64,000 bases of DNA from an uncultured Bdellovibrionales bacterium (GCA_903833275.1 CAILEP010000003.1:16270-80269), one strand, 5' to 3'. Positions 7,648-17,051 are shown, numbered from the stretch's first letter. Program-made: numbers and translations. The notes: a model not told the origin generated them from the sequence alone.

Positions 7648-8631
7648 ATGATCAATACCGAATTCACCCGGCTTTTCAAGACGAAATATCCAATAATCGG
7701 CGCCCCCATGTTTCTGGTTTCAAATGTCGACATGGTTGTCGCTGTTTCAGAGGCTGGCGGGCTCGGCACCTTTCCGGCGCTCAATTACCGGCCGATTGAA
7801 GAATACGTTAAGGCCCTGAAAGAGATGAAGGCGCGTACCAAAAACCCCATTGGCGTAAATATCATCGTTAATAAAAGTAATACTCGACAAAACGATGACG
7901 TAAAGCACGCCCTTGATGCAGGGGTTGAACTCTTCATCACTTCACTTGGCAGCCCCAAAACCGTAATCGCCGAGGCCCACAAAAATGGCGCCAAAGTTTT
8001 TTGTGATGTAACGAATTTAGAGCACGCACTTAAGGTGCAGGACCTTGGAGCAGACGGGGTTATCGCTGTGGCGAGCGGCGCTGGCGGCCACGCTGGCCCG
8101 ATTACCCCGATTGTTCTCGTTCCGTGGCTTAAAGAAAAACTGAAAATACCGATTGTCATGGCCGGCGGGGTCGCCGAAGGCCGCGGCATGGCGGCCGCCC
8201 TAAGCTTGGGCGCCTGCGCAGTCAGCGTCGGAACTCGCTTTATCGCTTCGACCGAATCTAAGGTCGATGAGGCCTACAAAAACGCCGTGGTCACTTCGAC
8301 GCCTGAGGATATCGTATTGACCACCAGGGTTTCGGGCACCCCAGCAACGGTCATTAACACCGAGTATGTGAAGAAACTCGGCACGGACCTACCGCTTATT
8401 GTAAAAATGCTCAAAGAAAATTCACTCACTAAGAAGTACATTGTGCCGCTTATACATCTCGCCGGTATGCGCAGCCTCGAAAAGGCCGCCTTAAAACCAA
8501 CCTGGAAGACCGTATGGTGCGCCGGCCAAAGCGTAGGCCTCGTACACGAAGTGCTCACCTGTCGTGAAATCGTTGAGAAATTGGTGAGAGAATACAACGA
8601 AGTCGTTGTGAATTTACCGCATAACAGCTAA
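7648..8631 (+). CDS. Nitronate monooxygenase / enoyl reductase-like flavoprotein
   Basis: This 327-residue protein belongs to the 2-nitropropane dioxygenase family of FMN-dependent TIM barrels. It opens with KYPIIGAPMFLVSN, then SEAGGLGTF, and has GVNIIV, the catalytic-region histidine in SGAGGHAGP, and the phosphate-binding segments VMAGGVAEGRG and GTRFIAS. Members either oxidise nitronates or act as FabK-type enoyl-ACP reductases; sequence alone does not separate these here. No clear ribosome binding site precedes the ATG, and the palindrome nearly abuts the start, so expression may be tightly repressed or start close to the ATG. Its divergent partner is a peroxiredoxin, which suggests shared oxidative-stress control. 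Confidence 0.82.
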   Translation: MINTEFTRLFKTKYPIIGAPMFLVSNVDMVVAVSEAGGLGTFPALNYRPIEEYVKALKEMKARTKNPIGVNIIVNKSNTRQNDDVKHALDAGVELFITSLGSPKTVIAEAHKNGAKVFCDVTNLEHALKVQDLGADGVIAVASGAGGHAGPITPIVLVPWLKEKLKIPIVMAGGVAEGRGMAAALSLGACAVSVGTRFIASTESKVDEAYKNAVVTSTPEDIVLTTRVSGTPATVINTEYVKKLGTDLPLIVKMLKENSLTKKYIVPLIHLAGMRSLEKAALKPTWKTVWCAGQSVGLVHEVLTCREIVEKLVREYNEVVVNLPHNS

Positions 8632-8699
8632 ACTACCGAACTCTTAATAATTAAAGCCTGTCTAAATAAGCGCTCAATTTTAAAGCGTGAAGGAAAACC

Positions 8700-10502
8700 G
8701 TGAGCTTCGTACCCAACATTCGCAATATCGCCATTATCGCCCACGTGGATCATGGCAAAACAACGCTCGTTGATCATATGCTTCGCCAAAGCGGCATGTT
8801 TCGCTCAAACCAGCAAGTCGCCGAACGCTTTATGGATTCAATGGATCTTGAAAAAGAGCGTGGGATCACAATCCAAGCCAAAAACGCGAGCTTCACGTAC
8901 AAAGACCACAAAATCAATATCGTCGATACTCCCGGCCACTCGGATTTTGGCGGCGAAGTTGAACGTATTTTGAACATGGTTGACGGCTGCTTATTGCTTG
9001 TCGATGCCAGCGAAGGCCCGTTGCCTCAAACTCGCTTTGTGTTGAAAAAAGCACTCGAGCAAAAACTCAAAGTTATCGTGGTTATTAATAAGATCGATCG
9101 GCCCGATGCTCGTATTCAAGAAGTCGTTGATGAAGTTTTCAACCTCTTTATCGATCTAGACGCCACAGACGAACAGGCCGACTTTCCGATTATTTACGCC
9201 ATTGCCCGCGAAGGCAAAGCGACACTTGACCCTGCCGTGCCCGGCACCGATTTGACTATATTGCTTGATTGGATTCTCGAAAAAATCCCGCCACCTGAAG
9301 CCGAAATCGATGGCTCACTTCAAATTCTCGTAAGCAATTTGTCTTACAGTTCTTTCGTCGGCCGTCTTGCGATCGGCCGTATTTATGCCGGTAAAATTAA
9401 ACTGGGTGATGACGTTATGTTGTGTGCTGAAAAGTCTCAGCACAAATTTAAGGTTTCCGCTCTCTTCTCGTTTAGCTTAAGTGAGCAGCAGCAGACTAAA
9501 GAACTTTCAGCTGGTGACATCGCCGTCATTGCCGGGGCCGAAGATCTTTACATTGGCGATACCATCACCTCGGTGACCGACCCGCGGCCACTCCCCCGTA
9601 TTGTCGTTGAAGAACCGACGGTTGCCGTTTTGTTTATGGTGAATGATGGCCCCTTCGCCGGTCGCGAAGGCAAACTTGTAACCACTCGAAACATCAAAGA
9701 CCGTCTTGAAAAAGAAATTTTGCACAACGTTGCGATTCGCGTTGAAACCACCGAAGCCACCGATCGATTTAAAGTTGTTGGCCGAGGCGAGTTGCAACTT
9801 TGCGTATTGATGGAAACCATGCGCCGCGAAGGCTTTGAATTTATGGTTTCGAAACCCAAAGTTATTTTTAAAAATGAAGGCAGCAAAACACTTGAGCCTA
9901 TGGAGCAAGTGACTGTTGACGTCGACGAGGCTTACACCGGCGTTGTGACTCAGAAAATGGGCGAACGCAAAGGCGTCATTGTTTCGATGGACAGCAAAGG
10001 CTCTGGTCGAGTGCGCTTGCAGTTTCGCATCCCCTCGCGTGGCCTCATCGGCTACCGCTCTGAGTTTTTAACTGACACCCGCGGAACAGGCTTACTCAAC
10101 ACCCAATATGATGGTTACGACGAATATCGTGGTGAGATCATGGGTCGCACGACGGCTTCTATTATCGCCGATCGCGCTGGCAAATCGACCCCGTATGCAA
10201 TGGACGGTATGCACCAACGTGGTCGCATGTTTATCAACCCAGGCGTCGAAGTTTACGAAGGCATGGTTGTTGGCGAAGCCTCTAAAGGTATCGATCTTAA
10301 CGTGAACGTGGTTCGCGAGAAGAAACTAACGAATCACCGCGCCTCAGGCAGCGAAGAAAAAATGGATATCGTTATGGTGAAACCGCTGACTCTTGAGCAG
10401 TCTCTTGAGTGGGTCACCGATAATGAATTTATCGAAGTGACGCCGAAAAGCGTTCGCATTCGCTGCGTTCATCTTGACCCGCACAAGCGAAAACATCAGT
10501 AA
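8700..10502 (+). CDS. typA: Ribosome-associated translational GTPase TypA/BipA
   Basis: This 600-residue GTPase shows all G motifs. G1 is AHVDHGKTT near residue 14, the switch I region is ERGITI, G3 is DTPGHSDFGGEV and G4 is NKIDRPDA. These are followed by domain II, two EF-G-like domains and the BipA-specific C-terminal domain (RGRMFINPGVEVYEGM, then DLNVNVVREKKLTN). BipA binds the ribosome and supports 50S assembly and growth at low temperature or under stress. The start codon is GTG at 8700, giving MSFVPNIRNIAIIAH, which matches the usual N-terminus; AAGGAAA lies just upstream. The gene appears to be monocistronic. Confidence 0.97.
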   Translation: MSFVPNIRNIAIIAHVDHGKTTLVDHMLRQSGMFRSNQQVAERFMDSMDLEKERGITIQAKNASFTYKDHKINIVDTPGHSDFGGEVERILNMVDGCLLLVDASEGPLPQTRFVLKKALEQKLKVIVVINKIDRPDARIQEVVDEVFNLFIDLDATDEQADFPIIYAIAREGKATLDPAVPGTDLTILLDWILEKIPPPEAEIDGSLQILVSNLSYSSFVGRLAIGRIYAGKIKLGDDVMLCAEKSQHKFKVSALFSFSLSEQQQTKELSAGDIAVIAGAEDLYIGDTITSVTDPRPLPRIVVEEPTVAVLFMVNDGPFAGREGKLVTTRNIKDRLEKEILHNVAIRVETTEATDRFKVVGRGELQLCVLMETMRREGFEFMVSKPKVIFKNEGSKTLEPMEQVTVDVDEAYTGVVTQKMGERKGVIVSMDSKGSGRVRLQFRIPSRGLIGYRSEFLTDTRGTGLLNTQYDGYDEYRGEIMGRTTASIIADRAGKSTPYAMDGMHQRGRMFINPGVEVYEGMVVGEASKGIDLNVNVVREKKLTNHRASGSEEKMDIVMVKPLTLEQSLEWVTDNEFIEVTPKSVRIRCVHLDPHKRKHQ

Positions 10503-10530
10503 AAGAATCTATCATCAACGCCTTGAGCCG

Positions 10531-10634
10531 CTAGACACCAATGCGCTCAAGCGCGGCCACCTCTGCAGGCTTAAGGTCGAAATCAAAGACCTCTGGTAAA
10601 TTATATTCTCTTGAGCGCAGATTTGGCGAACCTG
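10531..10634 (-). pseudogene. Remnant of an aldo/keto reductase C-terminus
   Basis: After the glutamate synthase-like gene stops, a different minus-strand frame encodes GSPNLRSREYNLPEVFDFDL and then KPAEVAALERIGV before a stop at 10531. The order of an IPGS-like start, an N-x-x-x-FDFxL segment and an xxEVAALExI end is the usual last 30 residues of aldo/keto reductases. The rest of the reductase barrel is absent. The frame continues upstream only as an out-of-frame reading of the glutamate synthase gene. It is therefore most likely the tail of a deleted gene. Confidence 0.5.
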
Positions 10635-10636
10635 GT

Positions 10637-12214
10637 CTACCTAAACGACTCGGCTCGTGCCATCTCAACAGCACGGGCATAGTTTTTCGGCAACGGACCC
10701 GTCTTGAGTGAGCCGCGCTCGAGATATTCGAAAATTTCACCATAATGGCGAATGTCGAATTGGCTCACACGCCTCATGACATGCCAAGGCTTCAGATCGC
10801 TAATACTCTCAAGACCCATGGCCCCAAGAAGCTCAGCAACGGTTCTCATGGTTTCATGATGAAAGGCCGCGACTCGCTTTCGCTTATCAGTCACAACGAG
10901 ACCTGAGACGAGAGCTTTGTCCTGAGTTGCGACCCCTGTCGGGCAATGATTCGAATTGCAGCGCAAAGCTTGAATACAACCCAGCGAAAGCATGAACGCT
11001 CGAGCGGCATAAATACCGTCGACCCCAAGAGCAATTCGCTTCACAATGTCAAAAGCCGTGGTGACCTTACCAGACGTTAGAATCTTCACGCGATCGCGCA
11101 AGCCAAAACCAACGAGAGCGTTATGCACAAAGATCATGCCTTCAATTTCAGGGGTGCCGACATTGTTTGAAAACTCAAGAGGCGCCGCGCCCGTTCCGCC
11201 TTCTCCGCCGTCGACATCGATGTAGTCAGGCGCGATACCCGTTTTCTCGATCGCTTTGCAGATAGCCAAAAATTCGCGGCGTTTACCGACGCAAAATTTA
11301 AAACCCACTGGCTTGCCCCCCGAGCCCTCACGAAGAGTTTTAATAAATTGCATCATTTCAATTGGGGTCGAAAACGCCGAGTGCGAAGGGGGTGATAGAA
11401 CATCTTGCCCCATGGGCACTCCACGAATTTCTGAAATCTCTTTAGTGATTTTCGCGGCCGGCAAAATACCCCCATGGCCAGGCTTCGCCCCTTGAGATAT
11501 CTTAAGCTCGATCATTTTCACTTGTGGTAGAGTTGCGCGCTTATGAAACTCGGTTTCTGAAAATCGGCCGTCCGGGGTTCGTGCTGAAAAATAGCCTGTG
11601 CCGACCTGCCAAATAATATCGCCGCCATTTTGCAAGTGATAAGGGGTCAACCCGCCCTCGCCCGTGTTGTGCGCGAACCCGCCATCTTTGGCTCCGCCGT
11701 TTAAGGCCAGCACCGCATTTTTTGAAAGGGCACCAAAGCTCATGGCTGAGATATTGAGAATACTTGAACTATACGGCGCGCGGCAATCAGGGCCGCCGAT
11801 CTTAAAGCGCAAATTATCAGGGCTTACGTGCGAAGCGAGAATTGAATGATTGAGCCATTCGTAGCCCGTTCTATAAACATCGAGCTGTGTGCCAAACGGC
11901 AAAGTGTCGAGCTGATGTTTGGCGCGCTGATAAACCAACGACCGCTGCTCGCGACTAAACGGCTTACCATCCGAATTTGATTCGACGAAATATTGATTTA
12001 TCTCCGGGCGAATCATTTCAAATACGTAACGAAAATTACCCAACACCGGAAAGTTACGGCGAATCGCCTGGCGCGTCTGAAGAGCGTCGTTGAACCCAAT
12101 CGCCAATATTGGCGCCACCAATATAAGCGACCAAAGACCGATGGGCCAGAGCACACCTAACGCGACTTCAACCAAAACCAAGACAGCGGCAAAAATAAAA
12201 AATAAGGTTCGCAC
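10637..12214 (-). CDS. Membrane-anchored glutamate synthase-like FMN protein
   Basis: This 525-residue protein starts with two hydrophobic segments (about residues 2-40) and continues into the FMN-binding domain of the glutamate synthase large subunit. It has SSILNISAMSFGALSKNA, NTGEGGLTPYH, a KPGHGG loop, DGGEGGTGAAP, and the cysteine motif with Cys413, Cys419 and Cys424 (C-x5-C-x4-C), as for the 3Fe-4S cluster of GltB. The amidotransferase and GXGXG domains are missing, so it cannot make glutamate from glutamine on its own. Stand-alone proteins of this type (YerD-like) are known, but their reaction is not settled. It lies six bases downstream of the CBS-domain gene and is probably co-transcribed with it. 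Confidence 0.85.
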   Translation of the reverse strand: MRTLFFIFAAVLVLVEVALGVLWPIGLWSLILVAPILAIGFNDALQTRQAIRRNFPVLGNFRYVFEMIRPEINQYFVESNSDGKPFSREQRSLVYQRAKHQLDTLPFGTQLDVYRTGYEWLNHSILASHVSPDNLRFKIGGPDCRAPYSSSILNISAMSFGALSKNAVLALNGGAKDGGFAHNTGEGGLTPYHLQNGGDIIWQVGTGYFSARTPDGRFSETEFHKRATLPQVKMIELKISQGAKPGHGGILPAAKITKEISEIRGVPMGQDVLSPPSHSAFSTPIEMMQFIKTLREGSGGKPVGFKFCVGKRREFLAICKAIEKTGIAPDYIDVDGGEGGTGAAPLEFSNNVGTPEIEGMIFVHNALVGFGLRDRVKILTSGKVTTAFDIVKRIALGVDGIYAARAFMLSLGCIQALRCNSNHCPTGVATQDKALVSGLVVTDKRKRVAAFHHETMRTVAELLGAMGLESISDLKPWHVMRRVSQFDIRHYGEIFEYLERGSLKTGPLPKNYARAVEMARAESFR

Positions 12215-12220
12215 TTGAGA

Positions 12221-12697
12221 CTACTCCTTCTTACCAATAAGACGCGAAAGAACATCCATTCGCGTAACGACACCAATAACCACGCCAAATGGGTCAACAA
12301 CTGGCACTCGTCGAACCTTGTTTTTATAAAGCATCGCGAGAGCGTCTAATAAAGTCGACTCGCCCTTTAAGGTCAGTGGGTTTTTGGTGTACTCCATGGC
12401 AGCTGCCACATCACGAGTGGCCGTTTGAATCAAAAGGTCGTGCTCACTAATAACCCCGACAATATGCTGCGATCGGTTGACGACCGGCGCCGAACCCACC
12501 TTGTGGGCTGCCAGCATCATTATGGCAGAATAGATCTTGGTGCCTTCAGGCACAGTGAAGGGGTTTTTATCCATAAATGTTTTGACCGCGACATTAGAAA
12601 GATCTGAGGCCTTCGCCTTATCGGTGAGTTTTTGAAGGTTACCAGCTTTGTCTGAAATCGCTTTTTCTGAAATCTTAGTCGAATTATTGTCAGCCAT
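12221..12697 (-). CDS. Two-CBS-domain regulatory protein
   Basis: This 158-residue soluble protein has two CBS motifs. The first is around PFTVPEGTKIYSAIMMLAAH with GSAPVVNRSQHIVGVISEHDL. The second is around TLLDALAMLYKNKVRRVPVV with VIGVVTRMDVLSRL. CBS pairs bind adenosyl ligands such as AMP, ATP, SAM or NADH and act as sensors. The first 35 residues are polar and Lys-rich. Because it sits immediately upstream of the glutamate synthase-like flavoprotein, it may sense adenylate or redox state for that enzyme; this is inference from position. Confidence 0.85.
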   Translation of the reverse strand: MADNNSTKISEKAISDKAGNLQKLTDKAKASDLSNVAVKTFMDKNPFTVPEGTKIYSAIMMLAAHKVGSAPVVNRSQHIVGVISEHDLLIQTATRDVAAAMEYTKNPLTLKGESTLLDALAMLYKNKVRRVPVVDPFGVVIGVVTRMDVLSRLIGKKE

Positions 12698-12740
12698 ATA
12701 GAGATAGGATGACAGCTACGCGCGAGGCTTGTCTAGAAGG

Positions 12741-12983
12741 TTAGACTGAGAGAATAAAGCCCACGACAAAAGGCAAGCAAATCGAGGCATACACTTCAAT
12801 GCCCATGCTAGGCTCAAAATGTTGAGGCTTTACTTGAGCCATTTCGTTGAGCGCTTTTAGTTTAAATCGGTTTAGGCTTGTCTCTCGACTTATTGTTTTA
12901 TTGTAAGCAAATCGCCCTGTCTCATTTTGAGACAATTGTTTTGTTATTCGAAACTTCACTTCTACAGTATTTTTGCTTTTCAT
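12741..12983 (-). CDS. Small protein with C-terminal membrane segment, hypothetical
   Basis: The frame opens at ATG 13046, but the more likely start is the internal ATG at 12983 (MKSKNTVEVKFRITKQ), giving 80 residues. The protein is Lys/Asn-rich and ends in a hydrophobic stretch (YASICLPFVVGFILSV), as in a tail-anchored protein. I know no relative and see no strong ribosome binding site. The base composition of this gap is more AT-rich than its neighbours, so the frame could also be chance. Confidence 0.35.
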   Translation of the reverse strand: MKSKNTVEVKFRITKQLSQNETGRFAYNKTISRETSLNRFKLKALNEMAQVKPQHFEPSMGIEVYASICLPFVVGFILSV

Positions 12984-13132
12984 ACCTTCAACTACTTCAA
13001 GAAACGCGCCAAAGTCGGCTCGATTTAAACACGCTCTGGCGATCACTTGATGTAAAGGCGCCTACTCGTAACCTTGCATTTCGAATGAATTATGTTGTTT
13101 AACCCCCTAAAACTTCATTAAAATCTCGACTT

Positions 13133-13822
13133 ATGATGAACCCTTGTACAACCCCTAAAGTTTCGACACCTCGCCGTCTCACTTTCGCTCTCCTTCTCGT
13201 GCAATTTTTCGCAATTCTAGCGACCGCCGCCACCGGCACAAATACCGCGATCACAATCGTGTGCCTGGGCGATTCGCTGACTGAGGGTTATGGCGTCGCC
13301 AAAGAGAAGGCCTACCCAGCTCTTGTTGAGACCAAACTTCAAGCCCTTCACTTGAAAGATTCTAAATGGCCTGAGGTGCGCGTGATCAACGCCGGCATCA
13401 GCGGCTCAACGACCGCGAGCGCCTTAGGTCGGCTCAAGTGGTACCTTAAGCAAAAACCAAACGTGGTCTTTCTCGCACTCGGAGCCAATGACGGCTTGCG
13501 CGGCCAAGATATTGACTCAGCTAAAGCCAATCTTCGCGCCACCATTCTTCTTGCGAAACAAAACCAAATTGAGGTCTGGCTCGGCGGGATGTATATGCCG
13601 CCAAACTATGGCGCCGCATATACTAAGAAATTTCATAAAATATTTGTCGATTTGGCCAAAGAGGAGCATCTTGCATTTCTACCCTTTCTTCTTGAGGGGG
13701 TCGCCCTCCATCCCGATCTAGTTCAGCCCGATGGCATACACCCGAACGAAAAGGGCCACCAAGAAGTGGCGACTCGTGTCTTTGATTTCTTCAAAGCCCA
13801 CTTGAAAGAAAGGCGCCAATGA
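13133..13822 (+). CDS. tesA: Secreted SGNH esterase, TesA-like lysophospholipase/thioesterase
   Basis: This 229-residue protein has a signal-peptide-like N-terminus and the SGNH hydrolase blocks. Block I is VCLGDSLTEGYG (serine nucleophile), block II is NAGISGSTTA, block III is LALGANDGLRG and block V is DGIHPNEKGH, with the catalytic Asp and His. This order matches periplasmic TesA (thioesterase I/protease I/lysophospholipase L1). It overlaps the start of the ABC ATPase gene by four bases, so all three genes of the cluster should be co-translated. In Escherichia coli tesA lies next to ybbA-ybbP but divergently, so this is the same gene association in a different arrangement. Confidence 0.88.
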   Translation: MMNPCTTPKVSTPRRLTFALLLVQFFAILATAATGTNTAITIVCLGDSLTEGYGVAKEKAYPALVETKLQALHLKDSKWPEVRVINAGISGSTTASALGRLKWYLKQKPNVVFLALGANDGLRGQDIDSAKANLRATILLAKQNQIEVWLGGMYMPPNYGAAYTKKFHKIFVDLAKEEHLAFLPFLLEGVALHPDLVQPDGIHPNEKGHQEVATRVFDFFKAHLKERRQ

Positions 13823-14472
13823 GTCTGATAATTAGAAATTTAAATAAGTCGTTTCGCCAAGGCTCGACAACTATTCAGGTCATCAAAAGCCTCTCGCTCG
13901 AAGTTGAAACGGGGCGAACCCTGGCTCTGGTGGGGCCCTCTGGCAGCGGCAAATCGACCCTCCTTAGCCTTATCGCAGGCCTCGACTCACCCGACTCGGG
14001 CGAAATACTAATTGAGGGTCAAGATATCGCTCAGATGAGTGAGGCACAGCGAACTCAATTTCGCCTCAATAACATCAGTATTATCTTTCAACAATTTCAC
14101 CTGTTGCCCTATTTGACAGCGAAAGAAAATATTATGTTACCGCTCGAAATCGCCAAGGCCCCCGATGCCGAAAAGCAAGCCGATGAAATCTTGCAAGTGG
14201 TCGGCATGACCGAACGCTCTGGTCATTTCTCACATCAGCTGAGCGGTGGCGAAAATCAGCGAATTGCTTTTGCTCGCGCATTTGTCGCCAAGCCTAAGCT
14301 TCTTCTGGCTGACGAACCAAGCGGCAGCCTCGATGCCGAAAACGGTCGACAAGTTATCGATTTACTTTTTGACCTGACTCGCAAGCAAAAAACGACTCTT
14401 GTTCTTGTGACTCATAACGAAGAGGTCGCAAGCCGGGCTGATGTTATTTTTCGATTTCAGGTGCAGCGCTAA
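13819..14472 (+). CDS. ybbA: ABC transporter ATP-binding protein, YbbA/LolD type
   Basis: This 217-residue ATPase has the Walker A motif GPSGSGKST, the Q-loop FQQFHLLPYLTA, the signature LSGGENQR, Walker B LLLADEPSGSLD and the H-loop VTHNEE. The size and signature are those of the LolD/MacB/YbbA branch that works with FtsX-type permeases rather than importing solutes with a binding protein. It is coupled to tesA upstream by an overlap and its stop abuts the start of the permease gene, so it should power that permease. Confidence 0.92.
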   Translation: MSLIIRNLNKSFRQGSTTIQVIKSLSLEVETGRTLALVGPSGSGKSTLLSLIAGLDSPDSGEILIEGQDIAQMSEAQRTQFRLNNISIIFQQFHLLPYLTAKENIMLPLEIAKAPDAEKQADEILQVVGMTERSGHFSHQLSGGENQRIAFARAFVAKPKLLLADEPSGSLDAENGRQVIDLLFDLTRKQKTTLVLVTHNEEVASRADVIFRFQVQR

Positions 14473-17046
14473 ATGACGAGTTTAAGACTCGCTTTTAAGG
14501 AGCTCATTCACAATTACTCGTTTTCAGCGCTATTTGTTTTGAGCCTTGGTATCGGCCTCATCGGGCTCACTTCACTCGATTCGCTACGAAGTTCTATTCG
14601 CGAAAGCCTGAATCGAAAATCAAAAGGGTTTCTCGCCGCAGACCTTGGGGTCGGGGCGCGCCGTCGCCTTAAGCCCGAAGAGTTAAAGTTGATTTCGAAT
14701 ATAATGCCGGTTGGCACTGAGACCAGCCAATTGCATGAAAGCCTCACTATGGTTGCTGGTGTTTCGCCAGCACAAGCCCACTCCTCAGGCCAGGCATCAC
14801 GCCTTACTGAATTGCGAGTGGTTGAATCAAACTATCCTTTTTTTGGAGAAATCGAACTGGAGCGCCAAGGGCTGATCACCTCGAATTCAAAAAAAGATCT
14901 ATTCGTTGGCCCCAAAGTTTGGGTCTACCCAGAGCTATTACTTCAACTCGGGGTCAAAGTTGGCGATCAGGTAAAGATCGGCGACCGAGAGTTTGAGGTC
15001 AGCGACACAATCTTGCGTGACTCAGCGGGGGCTGGTTCTGATGTATCATTTGCACCACCCGTCTACATCTCAAGGCAGAGTTTTGAAGCAACCCGACTCG
15101 ATGCTCAGGGCAGCCTAGGTTACTACACCTTACTCGCCAGACTGCCGGGCGACGCTGAAGATGAAAAGGTTGAGCTTTTAGCTAAGCGCTTAAACAAAGA
15201 GCTCAATGACCCTGGCATACAAATCACAACCCCGAAAGATTCGAGCGAGCAAATCGGCCGTGTGCTCAACTATCTGGGCGACTATTTAAACTTGGCCGGC
15301 CTCGTCGCCTTGCTGCTTTCTTCAATTGGGCAATTCTATCTTTTGCGCAACTACTTCTCGCGACGACTCACCGATATGGCCATTTACAAAAGCCTTGGTC
15401 TCGCCGCCGAACGCATATTCGCAATCTATGCTTGGCAGATGGTGCTACTCACAATTGTCGCTGTAGTGCCCACGATCGCCATTACTGCGTGGACGCTACC
15501 ACGCTTTACCGAACCACTACACAGACTCTTGAACATTGACCTCGCCTTGAAAATGCCGCTGTCAACAGCACTGATTGTAGCCACTGTTGGTGTTTTGCAA
15601 TCCCTGACGTTGACGCTGCCCTATCTTAATCTAGTGAGAAAGACAAAAGTTCGCGACCTTCTGCAAGCGACATCCCCTTCGAATATGGGCGCGGAGGGCT
15701 CGACGGGGCTCAGTTGGCCATGGTTTATTCCGGCAGCGGTGGCCTTTGTTGCGCTCGCCTTTATTCTTTCGCACTCATTCTACGTCGGCTCTATTTTTAT
15801 TGCCGCGCTCACAGGCGGCGCACTCATACTGACTTTCATCGCCACTTTAACCTTGCGCATTTTAAATCGATTTCGATGGTCCCCAATGGGCCAACTTTCG
15901 CTTAAACATATGGTCCGCTCGCGAGCTGCCACAATTTCGGCTTTTCTTGCCCTTGCCCTCGGGATTCTATTGAGCAATTTGATCCCGCAAGTTGAGGCTG
16001 GCATCAGAGAAGAGATCTCGACCCCGCCCGGCGTCGAGCAGCCTTCGCTTTTTCTGTTTGATATTCAAGATGAACAAGTTGCCGCCATCAAACAAACGCT
16101 TGCTGATTTAAAAGTTCAACCCATGCAATCCGCGCCCATGGTTCGAGCACGCTTGACCCAGATAAACGGGGCCCCATTTTCGAAACCCGAGCGCGAAACC
16201 AACTGGTCACGCGAAAAAGAAAATGAAAACCGTTCGCGCAACCGCGGCTACAATTTATCCTACCGAGACGAGCTTTCAAAATCTGAATCGATTGTCGAAG
16301 GCGCTCCGTTTCAAGTTTCACCAACCGCCCCCACGCAAATCTCAATCGAAACTCGCTTCGCCGCGCGCCTCGGTTTAAAACCTGGTGATCACCTGACCTT
16401 TGATGTTCAAGGTGTCGACATTACCGGCACCATCGTAAATTTACGAAAAGTTCGCTGGACTAGCTTTCAACCCAATTTCTTTATTCAATTTAACTCGGGC
16501 CCGCTTGATCTCGCGCCAAAAACTCACCTCATCACTTTGCAACAAATGTCTCTAGAGAAAAAGGCTGAAATTCAAAGGCAAATTGTGAAAGACTACCCTA
16601 ACGTCGCCATTCTTGACGTAACCCGAATTGTCGAGCGCCTTCTGTCAATTATCAACCAACTAGGTCTGGCGCTGAAAGTAATGGCCACTTTCACCATGCT
16701 CGTCGGTCTTTCAATTTTATTTTTTGTTACTTACAACCAACTTTCAGAAAGAAAAAAAGAGGCGAATCTGTTTAAGGTTTTGGGCGCATCTGAAGGCTTC
16801 ATTCAACGGGTGTTTTTAACCGAAGTTCTTTTACTTGTCGGCCTCGCAATCATTGCCGGCACTCTACTCAGCTACCTAATCGGCTTTCTCTTGAGTTATT
16901 TTCTTTTTGAAAACTTATATCAACCCGATTTTATCAGCCCGATTTACCTAGCGCTAACGGTGGTCATAGTCAGCCTCGCCACCACTTACTTTTTATTGCG
17001 ATCGGTATTAAGTGATCGGCCTCGAAATATATTGCAATCGGTTTAA
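14473..17046 (+). CDS. ybbP: Large FtsX-like ABC permease, YbbP type
   Basis: This 857-residue membrane protein has one N-terminal membrane segment (SALFVLSLGIGLIGL), a large periplasmic domain, and two FtsX domains. Several helices lie between residues 270 and 500 and a final set between about 730 and 850 (for example VMATFTMLVGLSILFFVTYNQL and EVLLLVGLAIIAGTLLSYLIG). Length and two-domain layout match YbbP rather than the shorter MacB or LolC. With YbbA and a TesA-like esterase it probably moves or extracts a lipid-like substrate at the cell envelope; the substrate is unknown. Confidence 0.9.
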   Translation: MTSLRLAFKELIHNYSFSALFVLSLGIGLIGLTSLDSLRSSIRESLNRKSKGFLAADLGVGARRRLKPEELKLISNIMPVGTETSQLHESLTMVAGVSPAQAHSSGQASRLTELRVVESNYPFFGEIELERQGLITSNSKKDLFVGPKVWVYPELLLQLGVKVGDQVKIGDREFEVSDTILRDSAGAGSDVSFAPPVYISRQSFEATRLDAQGSLGYYTLLARLPGDAEDEKVELLAKRLNKELNDPGIQITTPKDSSEQIGRVLNYLGDYLNLAGLVALLLSSIGQFYLLRNYFSRRLTDMAIYKSLGLAAERIFAIYAWQMVLLTIVAVVPTIAITAWTLPRFTEPLHRLLNIDLALKMPLSTALIVATVGVLQSLTLTLPYLNLVRKTKVRDLLQATSPSNMGAEGSTGLSWPWFIPAAVAFVALAFILSHSFYVGSIFIAALTGGALILTFIATLTLRILNRFRWSPMGQLSLKHMVRSRAATISAFLALALGILLSNLIPQVEAGIREEISTPPGVEQPSLFLFDIQDEQVAAIKQTLADLKVQPMQSAPMVRARLTQINGAPFSKPERETNWSREKENENRSRNRGYNLSYRDELSKSESIVEGAPFQVSPTAPTQISIETRFAARLGLKPGDHLTFDVQGVDITGTIVNLRKVRWTSFQPNFFIQFNSGPLDLAPKTHLITLQQMSLEKKAEIQRQIVKDYPNVAILDVTRIVERLLSIINQLGLALKVMATFTMLVGLSILFFVTYNQLSERKKEANLFKVLGASEGFIQRVFLTEVLLLVGLAIIAGTLLSYLIGFLLSYFLFENLYQPDFISPIYLALTVVIVSLATTYFLLRSVLSDRPRNILQSV

Positions 17047-17051
17047 GCGAA

